From assembly GCA_023159155.1 (NCBI GenBank), contig JAJNNX010000006.1, positions 992,001-1,056,000 on the forward strand: 64,000 nucleotides of DNA. The letters run 5' to 3'. Positions 34,247 through 46,855 of the stretch are shown here, in pieces. This DNA comes from Ustulina deusta (taxonomy: Eukaryota; Ascomycota; Sordariomycetes; Xylariales; Xylariaceae). A program made the translations under genes and the position numbers. Each line of letters begins with the position of its first letter. Position 1 is the first letter of the stretch. The notes below the pieces were generated by a model. The model had not been told where the DNA came from, ran no database searches, and worked only from the letters and a program-made list of their open reading frames with translations.

Positions 34247-37186
34247 TCATTGCTCGGTCATAGTGTTGACGATGTTTGCTTCCTTGAACTCGGGATTATC
34301 TATCCAGCTTGAGTAGTCCTCGTTTTCTTCGTCTTGTGCCATGACATTGGCATCCTCCCCTTCTAAGGGCCGAGGCTGGCCGTGTTCAGGCCATTCAGCT
34401 AGGCTAGCAGCTGATGGTGGTGATTCACCAACTACTGATTCGTGCTTGTTTTCTAGTTCTTCTGCGTCTTCAACCCATGGTTCCACGTAGTTCATAGTAT
34501 CAGTAGAGGGTGAATTCGGTTCAGAATCAGCAGGAGCCTCGACAACAAGAAGGTGCTCTTCCGTGTTCTGGGTAGCATGGATCTCAGATACTCGCCGGCG
34601 CCTCGGAAGGGGGGGTGGTGGAACGTGCCGACGTTCTGTCTTCTGCTCAGTGAGGTCTCTAGAGCGCTTGGACGTCAGCGGTGGTGGAGGCGCCACAGGC
34701 TTTCGTTTCGGAATAGCTGTGGGCGTTGCCATTTCCCCTGGTCGCGGTAGTGGGGTTCCTGGAGGAGGGAGTGGCTGGCCGCGTCCCATCGGCTGATTGA
34801 GGTCTACGGGAGGATCTGATAGTTTTCTGCCGTTTGCATTTCGTTCAGCCTGTCGCTGTATAGCACCCCAGCCCCATCGTTTTGCCGTGGCAGCGGCGTT
34901 AGATACAGCAGTAAGTGTTTTGTTTTTGGTCTCTGGAGTACCGTCGGCTACCTTAGGTGACGAAGGTTCTTTACGAGCAAAAAATCCCCTAGAAATAGAG
35001 CCTGTCCCACTTTTGATCGAATTTCTGCTCGATAGGCCAGGAGAATCTGGTGGCTGATCGTTACTTATTATGCTTTCTGAAGATGAGGCCGTATGGCGCC
35101 TCGCCGGGCCTTTTGGAGTGCATTCGTCATTTGCTGGTTCAGGTATCGCATCAGTTGATGAGTTTGATGAAGAGCTCAGAGTTGAAATTATTGGTAGTGC
35201 GTTGGAAGGCGACGCGACCGGGGACTGTGTTGGGGACTGTGTTCGAGACCGAGCAGAGATGTTTGCCATCGTGCTCACAGCGTCGTCACGGCTACGAGGT
35301 GATGGAGCAGGCTTAAATACCTCTGCATGAGCGGCCTCTGTACCGATCACAGGGCTTGATGCAGAGAACGAACCAGACCGAATCGGGAGTGGTACATCTG
35401 GGTAGCTGCTTGATGAGTGCTTTGTATCTACAGCCGTTGTCGACGCTGAGTTGAGGTGGTTAGTGTTGGTCTGTGAGCCCTTGTTCAATTTTCGTGCCCA
35501 AAATCCCGTCGGTTGATTACTCTCAGCGACAGGCATACTGTAACTCTTCTCTATTGGTGGTAGTTCTGGAGATAGTTCAGGCGCTGTATGGTCGAGCCGA
35601 CTGACCTCGTCGACATTTCCTAGTTGGGCAGCGATGGCCGCGTGTTCAGGTGAGTGGACGACTTCGTCATCTCCGTCGAAAATGCCACCACGCCAGTTTT
35701 TGTGCTCTGTTGAGAAGAACGGCGTGTCGTCCCAGAAAGGCGAGACGAGTGTTTCCGCAACAACTTCCTTGATCCGGTTTTCTATTTGTCGCAGAATGAC
35801 GGTATACGTAATTTGCCTTGAGCTGACAATAGGCTCGATGGTCATTTCCATCTTTGGCATAGATTGAAAGCAAAACCAGATTCTGTTACTGGGAGGCGGC
35901 TTGACCTTGAAGAAGATATGACCCTCTAGCTTCCTCAACACTACAGCTAGGACCAGATTCACCTCCCGGGCTTTGAAGCGAGGACCGAGATCAATACGAG
36001 CGGTAGCCGCTACCTCAAGCCTAAAATTACCGGTATATTTGAGGTCGGCCTCCATCACCAATTCCCCTTCAACGTTGAGGTCTTTAAGGCGAGGATTCGT
36101 GAAATATGGCGCGGAATCACCTGTGCTAATGCCCTGGATGGCAACTCTCGTAAGAAAAGAAGGGCGTTTAACGCGTGATATCTTTTTGGTGAGCTTCTCT
36201 ATTATTAAGCTCTCAATATCCTTGGTTTGGTGGATACCAAGGAATATCCTGCCGATGAAGGCATTGAGCCATCGAGTTTGCGTGTGGTCTTCTGACGCAT
36301 GCAGTTTTTGGACAAGCGATATGATGTGCGCGACATTGAATCGTTGGGGTTTGGGGGCAATGTTCTGGGCTGCGAATGTCTGCTCTTGGTTTCTCAGCAA
36401 AGCAAAGTAGAAGTCCTCCTTGGCCGAGCAGTTCTCCGAAAACAAGTAGAACGGCTTCGAAACTTGCCCATCGGGCATAGCCTCTTTCCTGCCTGATCTC
36501 CTAGCCAGACAGATTGCATTCCGCTTGATGAACAGTTCGCCTTCCGGTGTGCGGTCCCCTCCGGAGTATATGCTAACGTTATGGTTGGCTAGCGAAATGA
36601 CATGGCGCACTTCGAGTTGCTCGTCGTCGTCGAAAAGCATGAGATGACCGTGTCTATCGTAATCTCGTATTAGCTCTGGCCGAATCATACAGGAAGGCAT
36701 AAACCGGGCCTACCTCAGGACAACGTAGAACACATTCCCGGCCCGCTTCGGCCGCTGACTGACACTCTTATTATCATCTAACGGACTGGGCGCCTGTTTG
36801 CGATCGAAGATACTCCTGTACATGGTCTGGTACACGCTCGGGCTTGGAGCCGCAACGGTCGTGGACCCGACTGGGGTGGAGCGCTCGATCGGTTTGGCAT
36901 TGATGCCCATGGGCGTGTATTCACGACAGACTGCAAAATACCCGGCGGCTACGTCGGAATCGGCCAGCAGTTTCTGTCTCGACTCCTCCTTCTGAGCCGA
37001 TTCCAGATCGCTCGTGTCATCGCCCGGCTGGACTATGCTGTCGGCATCGCTGGCCCGTGGGGAGCTGGAATCATCGTGGACCGGGAAGACGAAGCGGGCG
37101 TGGAGCAGGACCGCGACGATGACGAGAGGGACGAAGGTGACGCCACCGAGAAGGTAGGTCAACAGAAACGCAGTCCAACCACCCAT
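34247..37186 (-). CDS. SMP/PH-like lipid-transfer protein (TEX2/NVJ2 family)
   Basis: Two exons, 37186-36714 and 36653-34247, join across a 60-bp intron to 959 residues. The intron contains an in-frame TAG (36710-36712), so an unspliced reading would split the gene in two. The N-terminus is one membrane helix (GGWTAFLLTYLLGGVTFVP region). A PH-like domain follows (GNVFYVVLRHGHLMLFDDDE, SIYSGG). The SMP domain (about 280-490) has RWLNAFIGRIFLGIHQTKDI, GELVMEADLKYTGNFRLE and the SPFWDD end. The long C-terminal half is Pro/Ser-rich and disordered. Members sit in the ER at contact sites (nucleus-vacuole junctions in yeast) and move lipids such as ceramide. TEX2 is a usual right-flank MAT neighbour next to REV3. 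Confidence 0.92.
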
Positions 37187-38169
37187 GGCTCCAGTGCAGG
37201 ATAGCCGGCCGAGCGCAGCGGAATCTGATCTGGAATGATCATGGATATGGATTTAGACACATTGGAAATCATGCGGAGGAAACGGCAAGTCAACGGTCTA
37301 GAAGGTGTAATGTTTAAAAAAGGCCTGCAACTTTAAATTGGCAACGATTCTATACTAAGTAGCTTATGCCGAGGGCAGAAAGGATGGGATCGTGAAGAAC
37401 GGACGCGACGTGACCAAGAGTAAGTTGAGCCTACAGATTGCATGTAAGCTGTCTTACCATGTACGTACCTGAGGTAGATAGACAAAGGCTGTTGTACCGG
37501 TAGGCAGGCTAGAGCTGAAGGCACGTCACAGGGGAGTGGAACAGGCTCCAATTCGCGGGGTACCAGACACCCTATCCACGTGCTTACTAAGCAGGTACAT
37601 GATGTACGCGCCTAAAGGTGGATACATTGGAACTGACAGGCATTTATAAACCTCGTAGTATTGAGTACATACCCCTGTGACGTGTGTACCTCACCTTGGT
37701 TGCCAGAAGTCTAGGTGATAAATCATAGACAAGAGTAAAAGGACACATGGATAAGAAATTCAATGAAAAAAAAAATTTGCGGCGGCACTTGGGTATCATC
37801 TAATGAAGCGCTATTCCGAACCTTCTACGCCAATATCCAAGTACCTACAGTGACTCGAAAAAAGTCACCGTCCGCGTTTTTCTAAGGCCAAAATATCTTC
37901 AACACACAAAGTATAATTTCTGCTCCAAGTCACGAGTAAAACAATAAATAAAAGTTATTTTCTGAAAGATAACTCATGTTTAAATATCTTTTTTCCCGGT
38001 AATTTATTTAGTTCAAATATCTGTGAAATACGTATATCACTTTCTATAGTGAAGGTACTTGAACCTAACAAAAAACGGACCGGACTTTTTTCGACTGACG
38101 GTAGGTAGATAGCCGTGCCCTAATCTACGCGTCGCGTTATTGCCATCATCGTCTTATCCATCGTAAACT
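37187..38169. other. Intergenic stretch between REV3 and TEX2-like gene
   Basis: About 980 bp upstream of the TEX2-like start and downstream of the REV3 stop. No gene seen. The middle (37730-38060) is AT-rich, and GTAC/TAGGT motifs occur around 37455-37690. Confidence 0.45.
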
Positions 38170-41100
38170 CTACCACTGTAACGCTTCGATTCCAACCGAA
38201 CCGTCGAGAAGCTGCTGAATAGCGGGCTGGATAGTGCCCCTCTCAGCTCTAAACCGTGCTGTCTGTTTCATTCGCGTGTAGAAAACGGGACAGTCCTTAC
38301 TATCGCAAGGAACATCATCCAATGGCGTCAGCCCAGCACAGCTCTGGCATATCTTGATTACATCCAATAATTTCCTTTCTTCCCTGTTGAGCTGTGTCTG
38401 CAATTTTAGAATGGATGCCGGAGTATCGGCTTGGCATCGTGTGCAAATGGAGCCCTCATTCTTGGTCTTCATGCCACAAACCAAGCAGGCCGCTGCTTTC
38501 ATGTATGATTCTAGCGTCTTCTTGGCTAGTAAGTTACCGTAGGTTGGGTCGACGCGGTGAATGCGCTGTACCTTCGGCATCTCGTCGTACCACTGTCGTA
38601 CGTTGGCTCCCATGAGGTTGAAGATTCGATCCAGAGGCGGAATGAGGTTCTTAGAAATGTAATATTCAGAATCGAGAGAAAGATGGGAGTTGGTTAACAG
38701 CTCCTCTGGTGCCACGCACCGGTCGATGAGTCGCGCTCCTGGTGCGCCGCTGGTCACGACGTACGGCACTCGTTCGCCGTATTGGGGTTCTGCTCTAGCA
38801 TCCTCAAGCATCTTCTTTGTACTGATCAGTGCACCCGGTGGGGGTGGCCCTCTGTCACTATAGCTTCCCAGCTTAACCTCTCTTGCAAAGCAGAAATCCT
38901 GGATAGACACTCCCCCACGCATGATCTTGGCGCACTGCCTCTGAAAGTATGCCTTAACTCGGCTGAGATCAGCTGTTTCGAAGAGTATCTTCAAGGCCTT
39001 CTCTTCGATCATTTGTTCTGCGGGTGTGCCGTCTCGTCGGACCGTTTCGATGCCCTTGGCGTCGAAGTCAGGCTTGATCTGGTCCTTGCTTTCGTATTTA
39101 TAGCCCACATAACGTTTCTTAGCAAGAAGCACGCATGGGTGATAGACCTTCTCGAACTTCAGTTTTATCGGTCGAGGGTTCATATCGGTGATAGTTTTGG
39201 CAATATCATTGCCGATGTCAAAAGCCTCATCTCTGGTTCTACCCGGTAGATGGATGAACAAACTGTCTGTATCACCATACACGACCTCGGCTTTCCACTT
39301 ATCCACTGAATGGATGAGTGCTATTGCCCGCTCGAGGGTCTCTCGTCCCGTTTGCACAATGCTATCTGCAATCTCAGAACACGGCATTCGGCCCGAAAAC
39401 GATGCTGAGGTATACCCGTAGGTAACGTTTGCGAGTAGCTTGAGTGCTAGTTGTCTATTATTCAACAGTCGCTGTAGTGTTTTGTCGTCCTTGTCCTGCT
39501 TCATACCACTCTTTACCATGACCCGAGTCTCGAGGATCTCTGTCAGCATCTTTGCCAGTAGAGACTTCCTTATTTCGGCCTTGCAGTACATAATGCCATT
39601 AGGAGCAATGTTGATATGGTCCTTGAGGAGCTCTAGGAGCCTATTTTGTCGTCGATACTCTGTAAACCCCATTTTGTTTGTTCCTCGCCAATTGACTATA
39701 CGCCCCAGAAATGTTGAATAGCAGTAGTTGTAAGCGATCATGACGCTTGGATATAAACTTTGGAAATCGAGAACAACAACCGGGCTATTGTAAAATGCGC
39801 TTTGAGGCTCCATCACAAGGGGAAGACATTCAAGCGCATTTTGCATTCCAACTTGCTTCCTGTCAGGCGATACGAGAATAAAATTCTCAGGCTTTGCAAT
39901 CCTGAACATGATAGACTCGACCTTGAACTGAGAACCACGAGAAAAAACCGAGAAGAAGTCAACGCCGAGAACTCGGGCCTGTTCGCTTGTTCGGGGAATC
40001 AACTCATTCGCCTCCAGGATCTCGATGTCAAGTTGGGTCCGTGTTAAATAGTAGCGCAAAAGTTTGCTAAGTTCTCGAGTTTTACCTCCAATATACCAAT
40101 CGGTCAGTGTACGCCAGGGGTAGTGAGGTATGCGCCTATGTAGTAAATGCCAGACCACATTTTCCATCGTGTATTGTAAAAGGTTGAGCTCGCCTCGCAT
40201 CGACCTCCATATGTTGATCATATGTCTTCCCGTGACTCGGATTGTGGATGTGGTATTAAAGCCCCATTTGTCAGCTTCCTTCCCAAATCGTCCAAAAGAT
40301 TGGCTTTTCATTCGTGAGAACTCATCACAAAGGTTGTAATCATATTTAATGCGGGCCCGTTCAACGAGAAAACCCCACGAGCTCCCGTGGACTTCGTACC
40401 CGGTGAGGATATCTGGATCATGAGTTCGAACAATTTCGACCATCCTCACCATCAGATCGAGCTCCGATGACTCCTCAATAATTTCGGTTGCAGTTAGCCT
40501 TTGCATACTCTGCGCCAAAGAGCCGTCCTCAGAGAGGACGATGACTCCCGATTGGATGCTTAGAGACGCATTGTTCCCAGTCGCGAAATTCTCATCCGAT
40601 TTCGAACACCAGAAAATGGCCTGCACTTCGTCCTCCTCAGGGTTAGGAACTAACTTCCCGCGAGTATTGACGTGTATCTCGAGGCTCATAGTGCTCATAT
40701 ATTGAGCCTCATGCTGGACGCTTGTGGATTTTGTCTTCTGCGAATACTTGAACCCATACTTGTTCTTCGGGGTTGCACCGTCGATTTGAGACAGATATGG
40801 TTTCAGTTCAGGATCTATCACTTTCGTAGGAGGCTCCAATGAATGATTCGCCGCATTTTGAAGACGACTCTGCAGCCAACTTTGAACCTCTGCGAAGCTC
40901 GGCGGAGGTTGCGCAATTTCCCAGCTTCGTAATGAACACTCACGGCGCTGTCTCTTATATGTTTCGATATCCCCCTGGTAATCAGACAGCATTTCGGACT
41001 TGGCACTGAAATCGACCGGCGATTCTCCGGTGGGGTCGAAATTCGGGAGAAACGGGAGAGTATGACCCTCAAGCCGGAACTCCTGGCCGGCATATTCTCG

Positions 41101-43368
41101 GGCCCTCAGAGGCACATCTTTATCCTTGCTATAGTATGGGGCTTGGTATATCACATCAGGTTGATTGTGTAATTGCATGGTTGATAAAACTTCTGCAACC
41201 GATGGCGGGGTTCGGCGGAATACGAAGAATCCAGCTTTAGATCGAGGAGCACAACCAATATCTGCAATGCTGACAGTATTCATTGGCTTGATCGTCGCTG
41301 CAGAAGAATCGGAGGATTCTGATATTGGAATTTGCGAATTCGCAGTCGCGGAGGGTCCTATGGTTACGACTGATGCCTCGAAAGAGACGTGTTTCTTCAG
41401 TTGACCATCATCACTCTGCTGAGAACTTGTTTGGCTTAATCGTAGTTTGGTATTCGGATTATGCGGGTCTTTCACAACAGGAAAATTGAGTCGTTGCAAT
41501 CCTAAATGCTTGTTGACATCTGTTTTGGCATTGCCTTTGCTAGCTTGTGAAGGCGGTGTGAGCTTTGTATTGTCGAGTACCTCCGTTGTCATGTGTTCGT
41601 TGGGTTCTCCAACCCCTTTAAAAATACTATCATTATCACCTGCCAAAGGCGCAAACTCCACACGACGTCGCTTAGTGTTCGTAGACTCTAGGATCGATTG
41701 TGCGTGTCGTTTGGATAGCATCGATTCTGGTCGAATAATATGTGCACCTTGAGCTTTACTTACTAAGCCATGGTCCGCAGCAGCCTCTAGTAACATGCTG
41801 GAGATTGGAGGCTTCGGTCGATGGCTAGTACGCAAGCAACTGGCATATATACCTTCAGGAAGCGTGCTTGCATTTGAACCGAGGTTTAGTATGTTGTTTA
41901 AAGTGTGTAGTTCTAACCCTTCTGGCGGGTCCAATCCATTAGTTCGCTGACTCTGAATTGCTTCAGCTGCCGTGCCCGATAACTTTGAGGCATGCACTGA
42001 CGAAACATGTAGAGATTGTGATTTTCGGATAGAGACCTCCTCAATTGCATTTGAAGCTCCAATTACGTCTTCGTCAGAGTCATCAGGAAATACATCATCC
42101 TCGTTCGGCTCTAGATCAAGGATTCGGTCCTCGTCGACAACAATGCTGCTTGCCAAATCCCCACCAACCGCGGGAGACTGTGTCGCCCCCAGTTCAGACT
42201 CTAGATTGTCTGGGTGCAAATCTTCAACAGCTTGCAACGCGGTTTTGATTGTGGACTCGAATGGGACGCTCTGGATAAACATGTCAAAGGTCACCTCAGT
42301 TTTGTTGTTTCGCTCATGTTCCTGCCAGACTAGTTCTTGGATTTGGTCCCTGTATTCGTCCTCGTGTATCCACCCAGAGGGCTGCGAGTCACGAGGATCA
42401 GCAGACATAGATACCAGGACCTCCGGAGGAAACGGACTGCTTGTTGCTGTGGGGTTGGGCATTCTTCGCTTCCGACGGTCTGTCTCGTCTTTCCATAGTC
42501 CAGCCATACTGTGAACTAGCTTCATATCAGCTGGCAGGGGGTGGTTCCTTTCGTTGAAGTCATGATGAAGTTGTCTTTCTCTGATCTCATGGCGATTGAG
42601 GATATCACGGACACAAATGTCGACCTCGATTGAACAATGGCTTACGCGGGGCAGGTCTGGGTCGTCGGTAATAAAGGGCCGCAGTATGGACTGGCTATGC
42701 CACAAGTGAGTGGAGCTTTCATCATCTTCATGCTGTGGAACAGGAGATCTGAAGCAGACTTTCTGTGCATCAATATACGCACACCCGTAGAGGTTGTAGT
42801 CGGTCATGAATTGGAGTAGATACTGCAGATGCGCCTCGTGCGGCTGCAGTCTCTGCTTCATTATGGCCCCTTGCTGAAGAAGTTCGGCGAGTCGTGTCAT
42901 CACTACCGGATTAAGCATATAAATCTTGAGATAAAATCGATATCCAACATGGAAGCCATAAAAGGGAATTCCCTTCACAAGGGTGATTCTGGCCACATAT
43001 CTGTGCTTGCCATCATACCGCCGATAGCTCACAGCCAAGGCGTGGTCGATAGAGAGGTGCAGTCGATATATATATGCATTCACTATTTCGATGAGCTCAA
43101 GACAGGATATATTTTATTCTTGTCAAGACTTACCATCATCGGGAGTTAAATTGCCAGGGTACTCTATGAAGAGATAGGGAAATGCGCCGTGAATGTGGGC
43201 ACACACTTTCTGGCCTGTCTCGGTGGACCCAAAAACCCTGATGACAGGGACCCTGGGCTCCTTGCGCAGTTGCGATGACCGCACATCATTTCGAAGTGAC
43301 GGGTCATATTTTGTCGGGATCGCCTGATAATGATCAATGCAGTTCAGTCGCACGCGGAAGACGTCCAT
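38170..43368 (-). CDS. REV3: DNA polymerase zeta catalytic subunit
   Basis: Exons 43368-43134 and 43082-38170 join across a 51-bp intron to 1715 residues. The start MDVFRVRLNCIDHYQ and the PRVPVIRVFG and AHIHGAFPYLFI strands are the B-family N-terminal domain. A long acidic, disordered region follows. Polymerase motif A is DFQSLYPSV from Asp1184, motif B contains KLLANVTYGYTSASFSG, and motif C is YGDTDS at 1347-1352. The C-terminus has two Cys clusters (CLVCGMKTKNEGSICTRC; CQSCAGL...CDSKDCPVFY), a zinc site and a likely Fe-S site that binds accessory subunits. Rev3 with Rev7 extends primers past lesions in the nucleus and is the main source of induced mutation. All catalytic residues are present, and the long intact frame contrasts with the broken genes after 51.7 kb. 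Confidence 0.97.
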
Positions 43369-43860
43369 GACGACTTGTACATGGTATTAAGGGGTTTTAT
43401 TCGGTCGGGAATGCTCTGAGTAAAAGTAAACGTCATGCTGTCATATAAACCCTCTCATGAAAATACACTTAGTAGACAAGCAAAAGGTTGACATGAGGGG
43501 CATCGCGTTAATGCCATCATGGCTGAATGGAGACGCGTTGATTTGAGAGCCATTGCCAGAGCTATGACGCGGGTCGCATGCGCTGTCAGGTGGCCCCCCT
43601 GCAGGTACCTAGGTACCTTAGCCTTAGGTGCCCATTAAACCATTTTAAGCTCGCTACAGCCACATCTTGAATTTTCCCGCCCCAGTCCCATTGAAGCACC
43701 AGCCACACTAAGAAGCTTATGTATGGCTACCTGCCAGACAACTCTGCGCGCTGTTGCTACCAAACATTGCCTGCCCAGCTCGTAGGCCGAATTCCCTGCG
43801 TTAATCTCTCTCTCGCCCAAATTTCACAGCCGTCAATTCCAGCCGACGTCGACTTTCACC
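43369..43860. promoter_or_regulatory. Divergent promoter region REV3/SLU7
   Basis: The 492 bp between divergent start codons holds both promoters. It contains CAGGTACCTAGGTACC at about 43602-43617, another copy of the GGTACC motif found elsewhere in the window, and a pyrimidine-rich run before the SLU7 start. Confidence 0.4.
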
Positions 43861-45279
43861 ATGCCTCCTCCGCCACCTCCTCCGCCGCGGCGGAACGACT
43901 CCAAGGCATCCGCCGCGTCAAAAGAAGAAAATATATACATCCCGTCGTTCATCAGTAAGCGGCCGTTCTACGCCGGCGAAGAAGGCGACCAGTCCGATTA
44001 CCTCGAACACCAGCGTCTCCAAAAATCCAAAGATGACCAGTCTAAATGGTATGACCGTGGCAAGAAGCTGGGTCCTGCCGCCACCAAGTATCGCAAAGGC
44101 GCGTGCGAAAACTGCGGCGCGATGACACACAAAACAAAAGAGTGCCTCAGTCGGCCGCGTGCTAAAGGCGCAAAGTGGACAGGAAAGGACATTGAGGCCG
44201 ACGAGGTCATACAGGATGTGCAACTGGGCTGGGATGCCAAGCGGGATCGGTGGAATGGTTACGACCCGAAAGAGTACCGACACGTCGTGAACCGCTATAC
44301 ACAACTAGAGGAGCTGCGCAACCAGCTCGGTGGAGACGGTAAGGGCAGCAAGGAGGAGGGTGAAGAAGAAGATAAAGATGACGGCGAGAAGTATGCCGAG
44401 GAGTCAGACATGGGACGGCATCAGAGCACGGCAACAAGGCAGTTGCGTTTACGAGAGGACACAGCCAAGTATTTGCTTAACCTCGACCTCGAGTCCGCGA
44501 AATACGACCCGAAAACGAGAACCATGGTCGACGCCGGTGCCACAGCAGACAAGGCCGCGCAGCTCTTTGCAGAAGAGGGCTTCCTGCGAGCATCAGGCGA
44601 CGCCGCAGAGTTCGACAAGGCGCAGAAATATGCGTGGGAGAAGCAAGAAAAGAGTGGCGACACAAGCCAGCATTTGCAGGCTAACCCTACAGCCGGAGAG
44701 TTCCTGCGCAGGAAGGAAAAGGAAGAGGCAGAAAAGAAGAGAGCAGCGCAACTTAAAACCCTGCAAGACAAGTATGGCGGTGTCGAAAGCGTGATGCCTT
44801 CTGCGCTCCGCGATGTTGCCGTGACAGAGTCGGAACATTTTGTTGAATATGACGAGGCAGGTCTGATCAAGGGTGCACCGACGACTATTTCAAGATCGAA
44901 GTATGCCGAGGATATCTTTACGAACAATCATACATCGGTCTGGGGTAGTTGGTGGTCCAATTTCAAATGGGGCTACGCATGCTGTCACTCTTTCATCAAG
45001 AATAGTTACTGTACGGGAGAGGAAGGCAGGAAGGCCTGGGAAAATGCCGAGCGGCACCGGACGGGTGCCCGTCTCATAGAAGATGTGCCCACCCAGGAAG
45101 AAGAGCAAAACGCCCAAGTGCAGGAGGCAGAGTGTGTGAAACCAGCCGCCAAGAAACGGACAATAGAGGAAATGATGGGTGGCATCACGGAAGCCGAGAT
45201 GGATGAATACCGACGAAAGCGGACGGCAGCAGATGACCCAATGGCGAAATATCTAGGTAAAGATCAGCTAGCATCATAG
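43861..45279 (+). CDS. SLU7: Pre-mRNA splicing factor Slu7
   Basis: A single exon of 472 residues. It opens with a poly-proline run and continues [18 protein letters not shown]. The diagnostic zinc knuckle is [14 protein letters not shown], followed by [13 protein letters not shown] and [16 protein letters not shown]. The C-terminal half has the family block [20 protein letters not shown] and ends with [20 protein letters not shown]. Slu7 acts in the second transesterification step, helping choose the 3' splice site with Prp18 in the spliceosome. SLU7 next to REV3 and RPS9 is part of the standard MAT right flank. Its 3' end converges with RPS9. Confidence 0.96.
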   Translation: MPPPPPPPPRRNDSKASAASKEENIYIPSFISKRPFYAGEEGDQSDYLEHQRLQKSKDDQSKWYDRGKKLGPAATKYRKGACENCGAMTHKTKECLSRPRAKGAKWTGKDIEADEVIQDVQLGWDAKRDRWNGYDPKEYRHVVNRYTQLEELRNQLGGDGKGSKEEGEEEDKDDGEKYAEESDMGRHQSTATRQLRLREDTAKYLLNLDLESAKYDPKTRTMVDAGATADKAAQLFAEEGFLRASGDAAEFDKAQKYAWEKQEKSGDTSQHLQANPTAGEFLRRKEKEEAEKKRAAQLKTLQDKYGGVESVMPSALRDVAVTESEHFVEYDEAGLIKGAPTTISRSKYAEDIFTNNHTSVWGSWWSNFKWGYACCHSFIKNSYCTGEEGRKAWENAERHRTGARLIEDVPTQEEEQNAQVQEAECVKPAAKKRTIEEMMGGITEAEMDEYRRKRTAADDPMAKYLGKDQLAS

Positions 45280-45499
45280 GAATTGCCAGACAATTGAACA
45301 CTAAGAACGAAATCGCGAGGGCATTAGTCACTAATAAAATCATCAATTGGTGCACTCGTGGTATCATTCATGAAGGACTTCATGCATTCCGGTTCCCTGT
45401 GGCCTAACGCCTGAGCTCTGAACGGGCATATAAACCCATAATGTCACCACTTTTCCGTATCCCAAGCGGCCCAACCCAACTAAATTGGGGGTGACCCAT

Positions 45500-46238
45500 C
45501 TATTCCTCTTCTTCCTCCTCCTCGTCATCCTTCTTCTCGGCAGCCTTGGCCTTCTTTCTTCGGACACGACCAGGGCGGCCACCCCCGAAGGGCGAGGTCA
45601 GGGCGAAGTCAATGTGCTTCTGGGAGTCCAGACGGACGATGAAAGATGGGACGTTGACAATCTGCTTGCCGACACGGATGTGGCGCTGGCGGATGAGGAC
45701 ACGGGCGTGGTGGATAGACTTAGCGAGACCAAGCTTGTAGACGCAAGTCTGAAGGCGACGCTCCATGAAGTCTTCGACCTTGAGGGCCAGGACGTAATCG
45801 AGCTTCATGCGGGACTCGTCGAGCACACCGATACGCACAAGACGGCGAATGAGGGCATTGCCTTCGAACAGACGCTTGGGGTCCTTCTCGTCGAGGGTAA
45901 GAAGCTGACTGTAGACATATTCCCGTTAGCAATTCAGTCAGTCTTCTCAGATGCGTAGAAGACGCATCAAGAGATCCAAGTCACATACCGGGCAGCACGA
46001 CGAATCTTGGAGAGGGTGAGCTGGACACGCCACACCTCGCGCTTGTTGCGCAGACCGTACTCTCCAACGAGCTTCAACTCGGAGTCACTATTGTTCGAAC
46101 CGTGTCAGTCTTCCAATTCACATTCGACGTAAGCAGAGAACAAGCTCGTGCTCAGTGGCCGGTGATTACTGACAGTCGGGCGGCCTCGAAGGGACGACGA
46201 GGGACCTTTGCGGTCTTGGAGTAAGACAAGGGCGCCAT
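45500..46238 (-). CDS. RPS9: 40S ribosomal protein S9 (uS4)
   Basis: Three exons, 46238-46174, 46087-45989 and 45908-45500, give 190 residues, the exact family size. It begins [22 protein letters not shown], has the S4 RNA-binding domain ([31 protein letters not shown]), then [20 protein letters not shown] and an acidic tail. uS4 binds 18S rRNA early in small-subunit assembly and helps decoding fidelity. Both introns are GT-AG. A run of GAG/GAA codons encodes the final Glu tract. It is divergent from a decayed RPL21 start at 46588, with 349 bp between. Confidence 0.97.
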
Positions 46239-46587
46239 GGTTGCGATGCCTCAGTTGTGTCGAAGGCGTTGTTGGGCGATGGCGGTTGGCGAAAAGGAGT
46301 GATGTTGTCGGAGGATCGCAAGGTTGAAGAAAAAGTTCGGGAGAGAGGATTCGGCACAGAGGGATGGATGGTGGATTGTGTGCTGAACTAATCCGAAAAT
46401 GGAAGGGCGGGTCTCGCTTAAGTTGATTGGTCCACCACTGGCAGCTGCCTGCCAGGTCAATGCACCCGGGACACACCTGTGCAAACAAAGGGAAGTCGCT
46501 ACCTAGATAAAACATCCGTATTAATATCGCAAAAGCCGTCAACCTCAACTCAACCGATAATACCCATCACACGACAACACCGCCGCC
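46239..46587. promoter_or_regulatory. Divergent promoter region RPS9/RPL21 relic
   Basis: The 349 bp between the RPS9 start and the RPL21-like start. It contains pyrimidine-rich leader sequence on both sides and a CACACGACAACACCGCCGCC run just before 46588, as in ribosomal protein leaders. No further site is claimed. Confidence 0.4.
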
Positions 46588-46855
46588 ATGGGTCACGCAG
46601 CAGGTAAATTAACGATACTCCCCGTGCCTATATAACCTTCCAGTCGAATAATCCTCTCAATACCTGGATACCTTTCGGGGGAAGCAAACGTCGATGTTGT
46701 GCGGATGGAGATCGATTGATCGTCTAGAAAGGCATCCTCAATTGCGAATTTCTCTCCACGACGCTTTCGTAGCTGACATGAAACTACCAGGTCTTCGCGC
46801 GGGTACCCTCCATTACCTTTTCCTCCTCCATTTCAAGTTTGTCCTCTCCATGTAG
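46588..46855 (+). pseudogene. Decayed 5' end of ribosomal protein L21 (eL21)
   Basis: Exon 1 (46588-46603) and a second exon from 46791 join across a 187-bp GT-AG intron to read MGHAAGLRAGT, the eL21 start. After that the reading becomes LHYLFLLHFKF and stops at 46855, with only scattered Tyr/Phe/Lys matching the family. No other eL21 block is found up to 49 kb. The intron after the sixth codon and the leader look normal. RPS9 and RPL21 are also neighbours in budding yeast (RPS9B and RPL21A), so an RPL21 gene here is expected by ancient linkage. A functional eL21 must then be encoded elsewhere. The alternative is an unrelated 26-residue peptide gene. Confidence 0.6.

Noticed and set aside
36710..37186. 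A separate 158-residue gene upstream of the TEX2-like gene
   Set aside because: It is exon 1 of the same gene; splicing 36713-36654 restores a continuous PH-like domain.
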